NCBI RefSeq assembly: GCF_020991005.1
Contig: NZ_JAJLLW010000005.1
Span: 124,001-188,000 of the forward strand
Reading direction: 5' to 3'
Origin: Halomonas sp. CUBES01
GTDB lineage: Bacteria > Pseudomonadota > Gammaproteobacteria > Pseudomonadales > Halomonadaceae
Length of the DNA stretch: 64,000 bases
A program made the translations under genes and the position numbers. Shown here one piece after another: positions 45,718 through 55,992 of this stretch (the first letter of the stretch is position 1; each line of letters begins with the position of its first letter). The notes below the pieces were generated by a model. That model had not been told where the DNA came from. It searched no databases and saw only the letters and a program-made list of their open reading frames with translations.

Positions 45718-48700
45718 ATGCAAGGTCTTTTATATAAATGCTGGGTTGGCTTTTTTTTACTATTATACAGTATTGTTTTTATCGTGGTGATGTCGACCCC
45801 CATGGGGTTGGCAAACCAATGGGTATTTGGCGGTGTAACAGTTTTACTGCTTATATGCATGGGGCAAACCACATCCAGACGTGTACGTCTGGCCATGGTG
45901 CTGTTGACGGCCATTACTTCAACTCGGTACATGTACTGGCGTGTTACAGAGACTCTCGTTACAGACGGTATTGCAGAGACAGTTCTGAGTACAGGCTTGT
46001 TGGCAGCTGAGTGCTATGCCTGGCTCGTTCTAATTATCAGTTTCTTTCAAGTCGGACGGCTTCTGGAAAGAAAAATCGTTCCGCTACCTGACGATACCTC
46101 TGGATGGCCGACAGTTGACGTCTATATTCCAACGTACAATGAAGGTATGGAGGTTGTCAGGGATAGCGTCCTAGCGGCTCAAAACCTGGACTACCCCAGT
46201 GACAAGTTAAATATTTATCTGTTAGACGATGGAAAAAGACCAGAGTTTGGTGCTTTTGCCTCCAGGGCAGGCGTGGGCTATATCACGCGTGATAATAACG
46301 AGCATGCCAAAGCGGGTAACTTGAATAACGCTCTCAAGGTTACGAACGGCGAGCTGATTTGTATATTTGACTGTGATCACATCACAACAAGAGCTTTTTT
46401 ACAAGCAACGGTAGGTGCCTTTTTAGATGACGAAAACTTGGCGCTGATTCAGACACCACACCATTTCTATTCGCCTGATCCTTTTGAGCGTAATCTAGTC
46501 AGTGGTCGCGACATACCGCATGAAGGCAACCTCTTTTACGGTGCGGTTCAAAAGGGCAACGATTATTGGAATGCCACTTTTTTCTGCGGCTCATGTGCGG
46601 TAATACGCCGATCTGCGTTGGATCAAACGGATGGGTTTGCCGTTGAGACGGTTACCGAAGATGCTCATACAGCCTTGAAGCTTCAACGTAAAGGCTGGTC
46701 AACTGCTTATCTGGGTATACCCCTGGCGGCTGGCTTGGCGACCGAGCGCCTATCACTGCACATTGTTCAGCGAGCGCGTTGGGCAAGGGGGATGACGCAG
46801 ATAATGCGTAGGGATAATCCCTTGCTTGGCGTTGGCCTCACATTTGCGCAGCGATTGTGTTATCTGAACGCCATGCTCCATTTCCAGTTCCCTCTAGCAC
46901 GTTTTGTTTTTTTGACAGCACCTTTAGCGTACTTGCTGTTCGGCCTGGATATCATTGAAGCCTCTCCCGAGGCTGTTGCAGCGTATGTGCTGCCGCACTT
47001 GTTTGGAGTGGTTTACACCAATGCTAAATTGGTGGGCCAGTATCGTTATACGTTCTGGAACGAGATTTACGAGACGGTGCTGACTTTTCACCTGCTAAAG
47101 CCAACGCTGGTGACACTGTTTGATCCCAAGCGAGGGAAGTTCGATGTAACAGATAAAGGGGGGGTTTTAGATCATAGCTTTTTTGATTTTAATGTATTAA
47201 GGCCCCATCTCTTCGTATTGGTGCTGTTGCTGGCAGGCGTTATATGGGGCACATTTCGGCTTTTTTGGTGGAATTCGGGTGATGAACAGCTAAGTGTTCT
47301 GCTATTTAACGTTATTTGGGCATCGTTCAGCGCGCTTTTCCTTCTGGCGGCAGTTGCCGTAGGGAGTGAACAAAAACAGGTAAGGGAATATGTGCGAATT
47401 GACCTGGAGTTTCCTGCGGTTATTCATCTCGAGGGTGAGTATACATTGCTGACGTCTACTCAAAATCTATCCATGGGAGGGATCCAAGTGGAAGCGCCTT
47501 CAGGCCTGCCTGATGATGCTGATATAGAATATATAGAAATGTCTTTCGATAACAAGCCGATGCTCTTCCCTGTTGAGTTGATTATGCAAGATAAAGATCA
47601 CATACGCCTGAAATTTTATGATCTGGACGTAAACCAGAGACGCGAGCTCGTAAAGCTGGTGATGGGAAGAGCCGACTCCTGGTTAGAAAAAGGCGAGGCA
47701 CACCAGGACAAGCCGATTCGTTCGATTATTACCGTCGTGCGAGCAGTGGCAGGCTTGTTTTTCAAGCGTTGGAAGGAGCGTGCACTTTTTAGTGGCGGGA
47801 ATGGTGGTGGTCAAAAGAGCCGAGCAATGGCCAGCAATGGCAATGCTAGCGGAGCGATAACGACGACATCAAAAAGCACGTGGGCCTGGAGAGCGTTCCT
47901 GGTCGCTTTGATTGTGCTAGGCATCATTTCAAGCCAGCGGGCATGGAGCCAAACAGTTGATGAAAATAGCGTACCTCCGACTAGCCAAGTACTCCAAGGT
48001 GTTGATGCAGAGGATGACCCTCTTCAAGACCAGGAAAATGAACTTCCAAGTTCTTTTCTCTCCAATGCTCTGCCATCAGTCGGTCTGGATGCAGAGGGTG
48101 AGCTGGACTTTGGTAATGCCGTTTCGCCTGGACTAGAGTCGCGCGAGCACGTATTTCCATTGCAGCACTCAATGCATGAAAACGGGGGAGGAGAGAATCC
48201 CGTAAGAATTCAGGGTAATGGTTCTCAAGTAGGTCTGGATTTTTCAATCAGTAGCAGCGAAGTAGTAACAGATGCAACATTGAACCTGGAAATACAGTAT
48301 TCCGATGCCATGCTCGAAGGGGTTAGCCGGTTAGACATCGTTCTAAATGGTGTCATTATCGATACAATTCAACTAGATCGTTTCAACGCAGAAGGCTATG
48401 TTGCCGAGATCGAGGTGCCGCCTGAACAGATAGTGACATATAACACATTGCTCTTGAGCGTTAACGGGCAAACGTTATCTCAATGTAATAATGTGCTCAG
48501 TGAAGATATCTGGGTAGAGGTAAATCCTGACTCTTCGTTAAATGTGAGTACACAGGTGTTGCCGCCTATTGTCGACTTGTCCAGGTTCCCTGCACCGTTT
48601 TTTGATGATGCTGCTATGGAACGACTCAGCTTGCCGTTTGTATTACCGGATGAACCTTCAGAACCCTTGCTGGCTGCCGCTGGAATAGTGGCTTCACAGT

Positions 48701-50274
48701 TTGCCGTGTTCTCGAGTTTTCGTGGTGCGGATTTTCCTGTTCATCATGATCAGCTACCCAACAGTCATGCGGTGGTAATGGGAACCAGACAAGAGATGCC
48801 GTTGGGGGTGCTGCTTCCCGAGACTATTTCGGGTCCTACCATACTTCAGTTACAACATCCCGATGATCCGCTATATCGGCTGCTGGTATTGACAGGGCGA
48901 AACGATCAGGAAGTGAGAACAGCGGCACGTTATTTGACACAAAGGCATGAAAGCTTCAGCGGTCAAAGCATAAAGGCTGAGAATATACCTGTAGAGCCCC
49001 GCCAAGCCTTTGATGCGCCCAAATGGCAATCATTGGATGAGCCGATTTATCTTGAAAGTCTTGTAAATAATGAAGATATGATGCGGGGAGAAGGCGTGAG
49101 GCCTGCTCCACAGCGCTATAGTTTTCGTCTGCCACCCTTGTTTGTCTGGGCCGGTGACGACGTGGGTTTACAGGTCAATTATCGTTTTCCACAGGGTGAG
49201 TGGCTGGATATTGACGAATCTCGTCTCGAAGTAAGTCTGAACGAGCAGTACCTTGATGGTTTGCCTGTCGAGAAAGATTCGATAGCGTGGGATATATGGA
49301 AACTGTTAGGTAATGATATTCGCCAGGAAGAAGCCGTTTTGCAAATTCCGCAAGAGCAACTTTATGGCAATAACCAGTTGACTTTCTACTTTAATATGGG
49401 GGTTCACCTGCCTGAAGAAGGTTGCGATCTTGGTCTGCCTGAAGAGATTGAGACGCGAATCTTGCCTCAATCCCATATCGATTTGCGCGAGGCTCATAAA
49501 TTCGCTGCCTTGCCTGAACTTTCCTATTGGGTCAGCGCTGGCTACCCCTTTACTCAGTGGGCTGATCTCTCTCAAACGTCGCTACTAGTGCCTGAAGTAC
49601 CGCAAGAAAGTGAAATCAGTGCGGCACTGGGGATGGTGGGGCGAATGGCAAATGCGGCAGGTTATCCCAGCTATGGCCTCGATATTAGAAAGGGGCTTGA
49701 TTTAAGCGGTTCATTGGCAAATCGCGACCTCTTGGTTGTCGCGCTGTCAGACAGTATCGAACAGAGTTCGTTGAATGGCCTGATGGATCCTTTTGCCATT
49801 GAAGGTGAAACGGTGAGCATTGAGCCCTCTAATCTGTGGCAGAAAATTAAAATGTGGGCGAAAGCTGATTTATCGACCGATACGGAAAGGGCGAGGAACG
49901 AGCTGACCGCACAGGCGCCTCAGCAGGCACTCATGGCCACCCGCTCACCACTCAACGATAGCCGCAGCATGATTGTAGCCACCGGGTTCAGTGATAATGC
50001 TATTAGGCAATTTACGAGCGTTATTGACCAGCCCGAGATCAGCAACCAGTCCGTAGGGGATCTGGTAACCATTGATGAAAACGATGTTGAGTCCTACCGA
50101 GTCGCGGAGCAACGAATTCGAGGCGACATTAGCTGGAATCGCTTAGTCCGTTGGTACGCCGGTCAGTACATTATTCCCATATTGCTGCTGATGGCCGTCG
50201 TGGTCTTGCTAACGGCTCTTGTGCTGCATGGCACATTGAATCGTCGTGAAAAACAGCGCATTCACAGTAAGTGA
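45718..50274 (+). CDS. bcsAB: fused cellulose synthase BcsA-BcsB
   Basis: 1518 residues. Residues 1-745 are BcsA: N-terminal helices, GT2 core (D170, D171, D218/D220, D315, QRARW 351-355), further helices, and PilZ with R556xxxR560 and NLSMGG for c-di-GMP. A membrane segment (WRAFLVALIVLGIISSQRAW, about 720-742) replaces the BcsB signal, and BcsB follows to the end: carbohydrate-binding and flavodoxin-like domains, and the C-terminal anchor YIIPILLLMAVVVLLTALVLHG. It polymerises UDP-glucose into beta-1,4-glucan and passes it into the periplasm. Such fusions are known from AcsAB of Komagataeibacter. AAGGAAGGGG ribosome site. Confidence 0.95.
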   Translation: MQGLLYKCWVGFFLLLYSIVFIVVMSTPMGLANQWVFGGVTVLLLICMGQTTSRRVRLAMVLLTAITSTRYMYWRVTETLVTDGIAETVLSTGLLAAECYAWLVLIISFFQVGRLLERKIVPLPDDTSGWPTVDVYIPTYNEGMEVVRDSVLAAQNLDYPSDKLNIYLLDDGKRPEFGAFASRAGVGYITRDNNEHAKAGNLNNALKVTNGELICIFDCDHITTRAFLQATVGAFLDDENLALIQTPHHFYSPDPFERNLVSGRDIPHEGNLFYGAVQKGNDYWNATFFCGSCAVIRRSALDQTDGFAVETVTEDAHTALKLQRKGWSTAYLGIPLAAGLATERLSLHIVQRARWARGMTQIMRRDNPLLGVGLTFAQRLCYLNAMLHFQFPLARFVFLTAPLAYLLFGLDIIEASPEAVAAYVLPHLFGVVYTNAKLVGQYRYTFWNEIYETVLTFHLLKPTLVTLFDPKRGKFDVTDKGGVLDHSFFDFNVLRPHLFVLVLLLAGVIWGTFRLFWWNSGDEQLSVLLFNVIWASFSALFLLAAVAVGSEQKQVREYVRIDLEFPAVIHLEGEYTLLTSTQNLSMGGIQVEAPSGLPDDADIEYIEMSFDNKPMLFPVELIMQDKDHIRLKFYDLDVNQRRELVKLVMGRADSWLEKGEAHQDKPIRSIITVVRAVAGLFFKRWKERALFSGGNGGGQKSRAMASNGNASGAITTTSKSTWAWRAFLVALIVLGIISSQRAWSQTVDENSVPPTSQVLQGVDAEDDPLQDQENELPSSFLSNALPSVGLDAEGELDFGNAVSPGLESREHVFPLQHSMHENGGGENPVRIQGNGSQVGLDFSISSSEVVTDATLNLEIQYSDAMLEGVSRLDIVLNGVIIDTIQLDRFNAEGYVAEIEVPPEQIVTYNTLLLSVNGQTLSQCNNVLSEDIWVEVNPDSSLNVSTQVLPPIVDLSRFPAPFFDDAAMERLSLPFVLPDEPSEPLLAAAGIVASQFAVFSSFRGADFPVHHDQLPNSHAVVMGTRQEMPLGVLLPETISGPTILQLQHPDDPLYRLLVLTGRNDQEVRTAARYLTQRHESFSGQSIKAENIPVEPRQAFDAPKWQSLDEPIYLESLVNNEDMMRGEGVRPAPQRYSFRLPPLFVWAGDDVGLQVNYRFPQGEWLDIDESRLEVSLNEQYLDGLPVEKDSIAWDIWKLLGNDIRQEEAVLQIPQEQLYGNNQLTFYFNMGVHLPEEGCDLGLPEEIETRILPQSHIDLREAHKFAALPELSYWVSAGYPFTQWADLSQTSLLVPEVPQESEISAALGMVGRMANAAGYPSYGLDIRKGLDLSGSLANRDLLVVALSDSIEQSSLNGLMDPFAIEGETVSIEPSNLWQKIKMWAKADLSTDTERARNELTAQAPQQALMATRSPLNDSRSMIVATGFSDNAIRQFTSVIDQPEISNQSVGDLVTIDENDVESYRVAEQRIRGDISWNRLVRWYAGQYIIPILLLMAVVVLLTALVLHGTLNRREKQRIHSK

Positions 50275-50298
50275 TGCAAGAAGGGACGGGGAACCTAC

Positions 50299-53200
50299 AT
50301 GCAAAATTTTTTCAATACGCTTGCACCGGCAACATATAAAAAAAGAGTTTTGATCGGTGCACTGGCATGCAGCTTGCCGGGCGGTATGGCACTTGCCCAG
50401 GAAAATACGTCGAGTGCGTTAAGCGCACTGCTGAACCAAGCCGATTATTGGCAAGAAAATCAGCGTCCCGATCTTGCCAGAGAAGCCCTGGAACGTTATC
50501 TCGATGGGCGTCCCGATCACCCGGAGGTGCTCTACCGGTTAGCAAGACATGCGCTGATGAATGATGATATTGCTGAAGCGCAGGAATGGATCAACCGCCT
50601 TGAGCAGCTCGATGGCAATGATCCACGTCTTGTGGATTTAAGGCGGTTAGAGAGAGGGAAAAACATCGACAGTAATCAACTGTCGCGTGCCAGGCAGTTG
50701 GCTCAAAACGGGCAGTATAAGGAAGCGGCCCGAATATATAGCGACCTTTTCAATGGTGATATGCCCTCCCGATCGCTTGCCGTTGAATACTATCAAACGT
50801 TAGCGGGCACTAGCGATGCAGGCTGGCGCGAGGCTCGTGACGGACTGCAGGAATTCAATGACGATTATCCTGATGACCAAGAGCTAGCCCTAGCATTAAG
50901 CGAAGTATTGACGTACCGGGAAGGCACCCGTCGCCAGGGTATCAAACAGCTGGCAACCCTGTCCCGATCCAACAATGATAGCGTGGCTGAAGAGGCCCGG
51001 GATGCCTGGAGGCAAGCGCTCCTATGGCTCAGTGCCACGCCTGCGGATGAACAGCTTTATGCTGCATATCTGGATGAGTTTCCTGAAGATACGTCTGTTG
51101 AAGAGCACTATGAAACGTCGACAACCGAAACTCGTCGGGGGACAGGTTATAGCGCCATGGCATCGAATGATTTAAGCGATGCGGAAGAGGCGTTTCAAGA
51201 CGCATTGGAAGAAGATCCCGATGATGCAGAAGCAAAAGCAGGGTTAGGGATACTGCGTCTTCGCCAGCAACGTTTCAACGAAGCACGTAATTTACTTGAA
51301 GAGGCGATTGACGAAGCGCCGGAACAACGTGATGAGTGGATGCCCGCTTTTCAAAGTGCTTCCTTTTATGCTCGCTTGTCGGAAGCTCGCCGGCTGGCTG
51401 ATGCCGATAACCTTGAGCGCGCGCTATCCACGGTTCGTCCATTGACTCAGCAAGGTGGGGCGTCCGGTCGCTCCGCAAGACTGCTTGAAGCCGATATCTT
51501 AAAGCGGCAACGTCGTTTAGATGCCGCAGAAAAAGCCTATCGTCGTATTCTTAACGACTGGGACAACAATGCAGATGCACGGTTAGGGCTAGCCCAGGTC
51601 CTGGCAGAAAAAGGAAATTGGCGTGAAGCGCAGCAGGTTGCTCAAAGCTTGCCCAGTAACATGCGTGATCAATTAAGTGGTTTGGCATCCAGCCAAGTGA
51701 ATGAGCTGCGCAGGCGTGCCGAAAGCGGTGATGCGTTTGATGCGGAGACAGCTCTGCGTCAGGCCATCGAGCTATCTCCCCGGGATCCGTGGGCACGACT
51801 GGATTTAGCCCGCTTGCTTGAAGCTCAAGGCCGAGAGGAAGAGGCTCAAGCAACGATCTCAGCGCTTGACCGCCCTGATGCAACCCCTGAGCAGCGATAT
51901 GCGTATGCGCTTTACTCCTCGGAGAACGACCAATGGGCTGAAACTCAGCGCGCCCTGTCCAGCATTTCGACAGACGAAATGACGAATCCGATGCGTGAAT
52001 TACGCCAGCAGGCTGCTCTTCAGCAACCGCTTCAAGAGGCCCTTGAGCAACTGGCAAGAGGTAACCGCAGAGCGGCGTTCGGAACACTGGATAGACTCTA
52101 TGCAGACAATCCTGACTTGAGTCCGCGCCAAGTCGGTCAAGTGGCAAGCATGCTGAACGAGGCAGGAGAAACGCAAGAAGCGGCCCGTTGGGTTGATAGG
52201 GACTTGGCGCAAGGCCTCAACCCTGAATATGCCAGCGCTTATTTGAATCACGCACTGGTTCTGGCTCGGCATGGACGACCCGGTGAAGCTAACCAGCTGT
52301 TAGAGCGGGTAAGACAGCAGGACAATAGCCTGCTGCCCCAGGATGAACTTGAGCGTGTCGAAAATGGCATTGCCGTCATAGATGCAGATCGCTTGCGTCG
52401 CAATGGACAGTTGGCCAGTGCTTACGATGCTGTTGCAACGCCACTGCGTGAACAGCCAGATAATGAAGAGCTGCTATTGGCAATGGGCAGAATATACGCA
52501 GACGGAGAACGTTATTCCCAGGCCGAGCAAATATACACCTACGCATTGACTCGTCATCCGGACAGTGGCCCCGCATTGCAGGGAGCTGTACAGACGTCGT
52601 TGGCGTCAGGTCGTCCGCAAAAAGCCCAGCAATTACTTGATCGCTACCAGCAAGGTTCGGATACGCCTGAAATGTTGCTCCTGAAGGCGCGGGTTGCCCG
52701 GAGTAATGGCGATTCCAGCCGGGCACTGGCTCTGTTGTCAAAGGCACGCCAATCGCTGGGAGGCAGTGGAGGACGCACACTGGCATTATCGTCCTCGAAT
52801 CCATTTACCAACAGTTCGCGGAATGACCAGTCCGGCAGTAATGACCGGCCGACCTGGCTACCGGGAGGCAGCGACCGACCTGTCGCTAGCAGCAGCGAAA
52901 GGGAGATGGCGAGAGCGCCCAGTGTAAGAGAACAGATTGACAGTTTGGCGCGCGAAATTCGCTACGAACGTGCACCCCGTCTAGGTGGAGAATTTGCTTT
53001 CAATTTCCGTGACGGTGAGAGCGGGTTGAGTGAGCAGAACCGGGTTGAAGCACCGGTCAGCTTCTCTGCAACGCCATTTGGAGAGGGCCGTTTTGATGTC
53101 ACCGTGATACCGACGAGTGTCGATGCGGGTACGCCCACCGGGAATAGCGTTCAACGCTTTGGTCGCAGTGCGCTCGCCGAGAGTGCGGGTACTCTGGATC

Positions 53201-54462
53201 AATCGCTTAACGGGCTGACCCCGATTCTGGATGAGATCGAGTCATCCGTGACGAGTTTTTTTGATGCCCAGAACCGCTTGGAGACCGCTCAGGATAATCC
53301 TGACATCCCTGAGTCTGAAATAGATCGGCTTACCGCTGAGCTTGAAGAAGCTGAATCCAACTACAACTCAGCGCTGGATCGAAACCCTGTTTACGAAGCA
53401 GGTTTAAGAATCGCGGATTTGACCCAGGCGCAGCGTGATGTGTTCGCGGACTACCTTGGCGAGCAAGGCGTCGACTTTGATGCGCTGGCGCTAGATGGTA
53501 CGTCTGCAGAAAGTTTCGCGAACAGCCGCGAGGTTATTGAGTCCTCGCTATCTGATATCCAATCTCGCCTGCAAAGCGCAGCCCAGGCTGCCCGACCTGG
53601 CAGTCAGCGTGAATCCGGGGCGGCATTGGCAATGGGCTATGAATATGGCGATGTCGACGTTGATATTGGTAGCACCCCGTTGGGCTTCGATGAAACGAAT
53701 ATCGTCGGTGGCATTAACTGGACACCCAATATCACCGAAAACACATCGCTTTCATTTACTGCCGAGAGAAGGGCCGTTAAAGACAGCTTGCTGTCGTATG
53801 CAGGTGCTCATGATGCACAGACCGGCGATAGCTGGGGGGGCGTGGTGCGCACCGGTGGACGACTGGGTATCAACTATGACACGCCCAGTGGTGGCGTCTA
53901 TGCAAATGCAGGCGCCTATGAATATACGGGTAACAATGTAGCCGATAATACCGCCTACGACGTATCACTTGGTGGCTATGCACGTCCAATCAACAGCGAA
54001 AAGCGTGAGCTGCAAACTGGTATCAATGTGTCGGCCATGGCCTACGATCAAGACCTAAGTCACTTTACCTACGGTCACGGCGGGTACTTCAGCCCTCAAG
54101 ATTACGTCAGCGTCTCATTCCCTATACGTTACCAGGAGAATGTAAGCGACGATTTATCATGGGCTGCTCAGGTATCGCCTGGCTATCAGAGCTACAGCAC
54201 GGACGATATTGATTACTTCCCGACTGATCCATCATCGCAAGCGTTGCTGGATGTGTTCTCGACGCTGATTGCTGGGAGCGAGTCGCGTTACTCGGGGGAA
54301 AGCGTGAGTGGTGCAGGCGTTTCAGCGTCAGGGGAGGTGGAATACAACATGACACCTGAGCTTTCTATGGGAGGCCGGGTAGGCTTCAATAGCTTCGGTG
54401 ACTATGAGGATGTATCCGCCGGAATGTTCATCAATTATACCTTTGGAGGTGGTAGTGACTAA
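50299..54462 (+). CDS. bcsC: cellulose export outer-membrane protein BcsC
   Basis: 1387 residues. Signal peptide with cleavage near ALAQE (about 34). Residues ~40-850 are TPR repeats (e.g. NQADYWQENQRPDLAREALERYL; AEEAFQDALEEDPDDAEAKAGLG), forming a periplasmic scaffold. A Ser/Asn-rich linker follows at about 830-885. The C-terminal part is the BcsC beta-barrel (YERAPRLGGEFAFNFRDGESG; IDIGSTPLGFDETNIVGGINW-like; final YTFGGGSD). A coiled-coil-like stretch of about 135 residues (969-1104) sits between the first strand region and the rest of the barrel; it is absent from the BcsC proteins I remember. Makes the outer-membrane pore. Confidence 0.93.
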   Translation: MQNFFNTLAPATYKKRVLIGALACSLPGGMALAQENTSSALSALLNQADYWQENQRPDLAREALERYLDGRPDHPEVLYRLARHALMNDDIAEAQEWINRLEQLDGNDPRLVDLRRLERGKNIDSNQLSRARQLAQNGQYKEAARIYSDLFNGDMPSRSLAVEYYQTLAGTSDAGWREARDGLQEFNDDYPDDQELALALSEVLTYREGTRRQGIKQLATLSRSNNDSVAEEARDAWRQALLWLSATPADEQLYAAYLDEFPEDTSVEEHYETSTTETRRGTGYSAMASNDLSDAEEAFQDALEEDPDDAEAKAGLGILRLRQQRFNEARNLLEEAIDEAPEQRDEWMPAFQSASFYARLSEARRLADADNLERALSTVRPLTQQGGASGRSARLLEADILKRQRRLDAAEKAYRRILNDWDNNADARLGLAQVLAEKGNWREAQQVAQSLPSNMRDQLSGLASSQVNELRRRAESGDAFDAETALRQAIELSPRDPWARLDLARLLEAQGREEEAQATISALDRPDATPEQRYAYALYSSENDQWAETQRALSSISTDEMTNPMRELRQQAALQQPLQEALEQLARGNRRAAFGTLDRLYADNPDLSPRQVGQVASMLNEAGETQEAARWVDRDLAQGLNPEYASAYLNHALVLARHGRPGEANQLLERVRQQDNSLLPQDELERVENGIAVIDADRLRRNGQLASAYDAVATPLREQPDNEELLLAMGRIYADGERYSQAEQIYTYALTRHPDSGPALQGAVQTSLASGRPQKAQQLLDRYQQGSDTPEMLLLKARVARSNGDSSRALALLSKARQSLGGSGGRTLALSSSNPFTNSSRNDQSGSNDRPTWLPGGSDRPVASSSEREMARAPSVREQIDSLAREIRYERAPRLGGEFAFNFRDGESGLSEQNRVEAPVSFSATPFGEGRFDVTVIPTSVDAGTPTGNSVQRFGRSALAESAGTLDQSLNGLTPILDEIESSVTSFFDAQNRLETAQDNPDIPESEIDRLTAELEEAESNYNSALDRNPVYEAGLRIADLTQAQRDVFADYLGEQGVDFDALALDGTSAESFANSREVIESSLSDIQSRLQSAAQAARPGSQRESGAALAMGYEYGDVDVDIGSTPLGFDETNIVGGINWTPNITENTSLSFTAERRAVKDSLLSYAGAHDAQTGDSWGGVVRTGGRLGINYDTPSGGVYANAGAYEYTGNNVADNTAYDVSLGGYARPINSEKRELQTGINVSAMAYDQDLSHFTYGHGGYFSPQDYVSVSFPIRYQENVSDDLSWAAQVSPGYQSYSTDDIDYFPTDPSSQALLDVFSTLIAGSESRYSGESVSGAGVSASGEVEYNMTPELSMGGRVGFNSFGDYEDVSAGMFINYTFGGGSD

Positions 54463-54937
54463 CACTAACGTTAATACGGCAACCTATCTTTCTTATTACA
54501 CTGAACGTCACTGTAGCCCGCAGTGGAATCGCTTCCTGGCGTTGGTATTCGATGAATTGATGACCCAAACGGATCGCGAAGGGGCATCGGGTTTTTTGCG
54601 ACACATAGGCAGCCGGCTGGCTGCCGAATGGCCGCTAGGAGAGTATGAAACGCTCGAAGCCCTGGAGCTTTCAATCAATGGTGCACTCAACCAGTTGGAT
54701 TGGGGATGGGTCAGCATACGTCCAGAAGGTAATCATCTGTCCATCCAGCACGTTGCCTTTCCTGTTCCAGGAACGACAGAGCACACCCTGGATAAAGCCT
54801 TTCAGGCTATGTCAGCCGTGCTGGAAGGCTTGTATACGACATGGATCAACGAGCAAGGCGGTAGCGGAAAAACACCGTTGCGGTGTGTTGATACAAACGT
54901 CACACTACGCTCAATGACCTTTCATTACGGTCAGTGA
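54455..54937 (+). CDS. bcsD: cellulose synthase subunit BcsD
   Basis: 160 residues from a GTG start inside the bcsC end (8-base overlap), chosen because GGAGG lies five bases upstream; AcsD of Komagataeibacter is 156 residues. TATYLSYYTERHCSPQWNRFLALVFDELM opens the chain, and WPLGEYETLEALELSINGALNQLDWGWVSI follows. BcsD forms a periplasmic octamer that helps bundle glucan chains into crystalline ribbons. Its presence marks this as a type I-like bcs operon. Confidence 0.88.
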   Translation: MTNTNVNTATYLSYYTERHCSPQWNRFLALVFDELMTQTDREGASGFLRHIGSRLAAEWPLGEYETLEALELSINGALNQLDWGWVSIRPEGNHLSIQHVAFPVPGTTEHTLDKAFQAMSAVLEGLYTTWINEQGGSGKTPLRCVDTNVTLRSMTFHYGQ

Positions 54938-54966
54938 CGATGATGACTATTTGAGGATATACGCCG

Positions 54967-55992
54967 ATGAAGATGATACCGCTAAGCGCCATGACGGTTC
55001 TTGCATCCCTGATGGTTGGCAGCGGTATCAATACCGCCAACGCGGAAGAAACATCCATGGATGACGCTTGGTCGGCGTATGTCAGTCGTTTCGTGGCGGA
55101 AGAAGGGCGGGTCATCGACACCGGTAATAACAATATCAGCCACTCTGAGGGTCAGGGTTGGGGAATGATGCTGGCCCAGCATTACGGTGATCAACGAACG
55201 TTCAAGCAACTTTGGCGGTGGACTCGCCGGGAACTGGGGCGTCAAGACGTATCGCTATTTTCTTGGCGATATGACCCGAATGAAACGCCACCCGTGCGGG
55301 ATAACAACAACGCGGCGGACGGTGATCTCTTCATCGCCTGGGCATTACATTTGGCGGGTCAGCGCTGGGAAAATCGCAACTACACCAATGCGTCAAACAG
55401 CATAAGGCGTGCTATCGCGGATGAACTGGTCGTTGATCTGGCAGATTATACGGTGCTCCTGCCAGGGCTCGAAGGCTTTAAGCATAGCGACAATGTGGAT
55501 ATTAACTTGTCGTACTGGTTTGTGCCCGCCATGCAGGATTTTGCGGACATAGCGCCGGAAGAGCCATGGGAAGCGTTGATCAATGATGGCGTGAAACTTC
55601 TCGATGAAACCACGTTCGGGCAATACCGTCTTCCAACTGACTGGGTAACGTTGACCGATGACGGTGCTGTTTCTCCTGCAGATGAATGGGAACCACGCTT
55701 CAGCTTTGATGCCGTTCGAATTCCGCTTTATTTCGCTTGGGGACAACGTGATGAAGCGGCCAGCATTGGCAGCATCATGGCGTTTTGGAACGACCCTTCA
55801 AACCAGCCCGCTTCTGCCTGGATTGATGTCCAATCCGATGAACGTGCTGACTACCCCATTTCGCGCGGGGTGAAAGCCATACGTGCGTATGTAAACAACG
55901 AAACGCTGCCGGATCCTGTGCCAACAGAAGATGATGACTACTTCTCCGCCACCCTGCTGCTGCTGGCTCATATGGCAAATGATATGCAGTAA
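54967..55992 (+). CDS. bcsZ: periplasmic endo-1,4-beta-glucanase BcsZ (GH8)
   Basis: 341 residues with a signal peptide (cleavage after ANA, about 26). GH8 catalytic residues are present: E61 in SHSEGQGWGMM (acid) and D248 in FSFDAVRIPLY (base), the equivalents of E55 and D243 in E. coli BcsZ. It trims misplaced glucan during synthesis. Last gene of the operon, 29 bases after bcsD; in E. coli and most type II operons bcsZ lies before bcsC, so the position here differs. Confidence 0.93.
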   Translation: MKMIPLSAMTVLASLMVGSGINTANAEETSMDDAWSAYVSRFVAEEGRVIDTGNNNISHSEGQGWGMMLAQHYGDQRTFKQLWRWTRRELGRQDVSLFSWRYDPNETPPVRDNNNAADGDLFIAWALHLAGQRWENRNYTNASNSIRRAIADELVVDLADYTVLLPGLEGFKHSDNVDINLSYWFVPAMQDFADIAPEEPWEALINDGVKLLDETTFGQYRLPTDWVTLTDDGAVSPADEWEPRFSFDAVRIPLYFAWGQRDEAASIGSIMAFWNDPSNQPASAWIDVQSDERADYPISRGVKAIRAYVNNETLPDPVPTEDDDYFSATLLLLAHMANDMQ

